From: Sphingomonas sp. GC_Shp_5
Lineage (GTDB): Bacteria; Pseudomonadota; Alphaproteobacteria; Sphingomonadales; Sphingomonadaceae
DNA length: 64,000 nucleotides
Direction of reading: 5' to 3'
Assembly (NCBI RefSeq): GCF_026540855.1
Contig: NZ_JALNUP010000005.1
Span: forward strand, 62,001 to 126,000
Both the position numbers and the translations under genes were made by a program. The first letter of the stretch is position 1. Every line of letters begins with the position of its first letter. A model generated the notes under the pieces. The model was not told where the DNA came from, searched no databases, and saw nothing but the letters and a program-made list of their open reading frames with translations. Positions 62,837-64,000 of the stretch are shown piece by piece.

Positions 62837-64000
62837 CGGCGGTGCCAGCCTCGGCCGAACCCGCGTCCCCGACCCGCTTCGCCGAGCTGGTCGCCGCGAC
62901 CAATTATTCCTTTCTCCACGGCGCCAGCCACCCGCTCGACATGGTCAGCCGCGCCATCGAGCTCGGGCTCGCCGGGATCGGCATCGCCGATCGCAACACC
63001 GTCGCCGGTGTGGTCCGCGCGCATGACGCGCTCAACCGCGCCAAGATCGGCCTGGTCGGCGCGCAGCTGCCGCCGATCGACTTCAAGCTCGCGGTCGGCG
63101 CCCGGCTCGTCTTTGCCGACGGCACGCCGGACATCGTCGCCTATCCCACCACCCGCCATGGCTGGGGGCGGCTCACCCGGCTGCTCACGCTCGGCAACCG
63201 CCGCGCGCTCAAGGGCGGCTGCATCCTTGGCCTCGGCGATCTCCAGCGCCATGCCGACGACCTGCTGCTGATCGCGCTGCCCGACAGCAGCGCCCGCCCC
63301 GCCGAGCCGGCGCCCGAGGCGATGCTGCCGCCGGCGCGTGCCGATGCCGGCCTCGCCGCCACTCTGCCGCTGCTCGCCGCCTGCGCGCCGGGGCGGGTGT
63401 GGCTCGGCGTCACCATGCCGCGCGCCGGCCGCGACCAGCGCCGCTTGATCCGCCTCGCCCGCCTCGCCGATGCCGCCGGCGTGCCGCTGCTCGCCACCAC
63501 CGATGCCCATTATGCCCATGCCGACCAGCGTGCGCTCCACGACATCGTCACCTGCATCCGCGAGGGCGTTACCATCCAGCGCGCCGGCCGCCGCCTCGCC
63601 GCCAATGCCGAGCGCCACCTCGAGCCGCCCGAGGAGATGGCGCGGCTGTTCGCCGGCTGGCCCCGGGCGCTCGCGGCCAGCCTTGAGTTGCTCGACCGGA
63701 TCGATTTCACCCTCGACCAGCTCCGCTACGAATATCCGCACGAGCCGGTGCCCGAGGGCTGGGACGCGCAAGGCTGGCTCCAGGAGCTGGTCCACCAAGC
63801 CGCGCTCAAGAGATACGGCGGCGTCATCCCCGCCAAGATCACCGCGCTGCTCGACGAGGAATTCAGGCTGATCGAGGACCGCCGTTACGCCCATTATTTT
63901 CTCACCGTGCACGACATCGTCCGTTTCGCGCGCTCGGTGGAGCCGCCGATCCTGTGCCAGGGGCGCGGCTCGGCCGCCAATTCGGTGGTCTGCTATCTGC
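62833..64000 (+). CDS. dnaE2: Error-prone DNA polymerase DnaE2/ImuC (3' partial)
   Basis: The frame opens with GTG inside the imuB stop (GTGA) and stays open to the window edge, giving 389 codons. The PHP-like N-terminus has FAELVAATNYSFLHGASHPLDMV and GLAGIGIADRNTVAGVVRAHDAL, and PLLATTDAHYAHADQRALHDIVTCI follows. The last residues (PPILCQGRGSAANSVVCYL) are the start of the alpha-polymerase palm region. It is the translesion alpha-subunit of the SOS mutasome with ImuA and ImuB. The full gene is about 1,050-1,150 codons in relatives. Confidence 0.94.
   Translation, partial: MTAVPASAEPASPTRFAELVAATNYSFLHGASHPLDMVSRAIELGLAGIGIADRNTVAGVVRAHDALNRAKIGLVGAQLPPIDFKLAVGARLVFADGTPDIVAYPTTRHGWGRLTRLLTLGNRRALKGGCILGLGDLQRHADDLLLIALPDSSARPAEPAPEAMLPPARADAGLAATLPLLAACAPGRVWLGVTMPRAGRDQRRLIRLARLADAAGVPLLATTDAHYAHADQRALHDIVTCIREGVTIQRAGRRLAANAERHLEPPEEMARLFAGWPRALAASLELLDRIDFTLDQLRYEYPHEPVPEGWDAQGWLQELVHQAALKRYGGVIPAKITALLDEEFRLIEDRRYAHYFLTVHDIVRFARSVEPPILCQGRGSAANSVVCYL

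Overview
The window is GC-rich, densely packed chromosomal DNA that looks like a Sphingomonadaceae (Sphingomonas-type) alphaproteobacterium. The support is the gene content (RegB/RegA-like pair, divergent tsaD/hemC, imuA-imuB-dnaE2 with an alphaproteobacterial GAACN7GAAC LexA box, SDHAF4-like DUF1674 protein, zf-CHCC protein, EgtB/EgtD, a single RelA/SpoT homologue). Species cannot be named from this. Most of the window is core metabolism; there is no prophage, insertion sequence, CRISPR array or rRNA operon that I can see.

Layout. 1-2.8 kb: end of a RegB-like sensor kinase, its RegA-like regulator, and an FAD/NAD(P)-binding protein. 2.85-4.2 kb: a TetR regulator with three operator-like palindromes and a 130-aa protein of unknown function. 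4.25-6.8 kb: a secreted GH43 glycosidase facing a dgoK-dgoA pair of the galactonate pathway. 6.9-8.5 kb: stress genes (manganese catalase behind a general-stress-like promoter, DUF892 ferritin-like protein). 8.5-11.1 kb: GH5-like glycosidase, metallo-beta-lactamase-fold hydrolase, small membrane protein. 11.2-14.3 kb: HIG1 protein, cobalamin adenosyltransferase with an apparent CTG start, and the ergothioneine enzymes egtB-egtD. 14.3-21.5 kb: CPBP protease, 3-hydroxyacyl-CoA dehydrogenase, NupC, queuosine-precursor transporter, argB, YggT, folD, MarC. 21.5-25.7 kb: a cell-envelope glycan group (large membrane protein, GtrA, methyltransferase, GT2). 25.7-30.1 kb: RelA/SpoT homologue and the glnK-amt operon behind a textbook sigma-54 promoter. 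30.2-36.5 kb: TldD, zf-CHCC, an ABC ATPase without permease, a two-gene module of unknown function, nadB. 36.5-40.0 kb: a PoxB/ALS-like ThDP enzyme coupled to a c-type cytochrome lipoprotein, and a class A beta-lactamase lipoprotein. 40.2-50.5 kb: polA, a flippase, purH, CsbD, heparinase II/III, rpe, rsmB. 50.5-57.8 kb: DUF1674, AsmA, and tsaD-gpsA-DUF1697 divergent from hemC-hemD-unknown membrane protein. 57.9-59.5 kb: a visibly less GC-rich patch with two uncharacterised envelope genes. 59.5-64 kb: DUF72, tRNA-Gly(GCC), and the SOS mutasome cassette imuA-imuB-dnaE2, running off the end.

Regulation visible in the DNA: sigma-54 control of nitrogen uptake, LexA control of mutagenesis, two EcfG-like general stress promoters (manganese catalase, csbD), TetR autoregulation, and an unassigned 20-bp palindrome before the beta-lactamase. 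Several intergenic gaps hold paired inverted repeats of at least three families, typical of dispersed sphingomonad palindromic elements.

The least explained content is the two-gene helical/membrane module at 33.0-34.6 kb, the TetR-linked orphan at 3.8-4.2 kb, and the AT-richer patch at 58-59.5 kb. None can be called a new system from sequence alone; these are the places to look.
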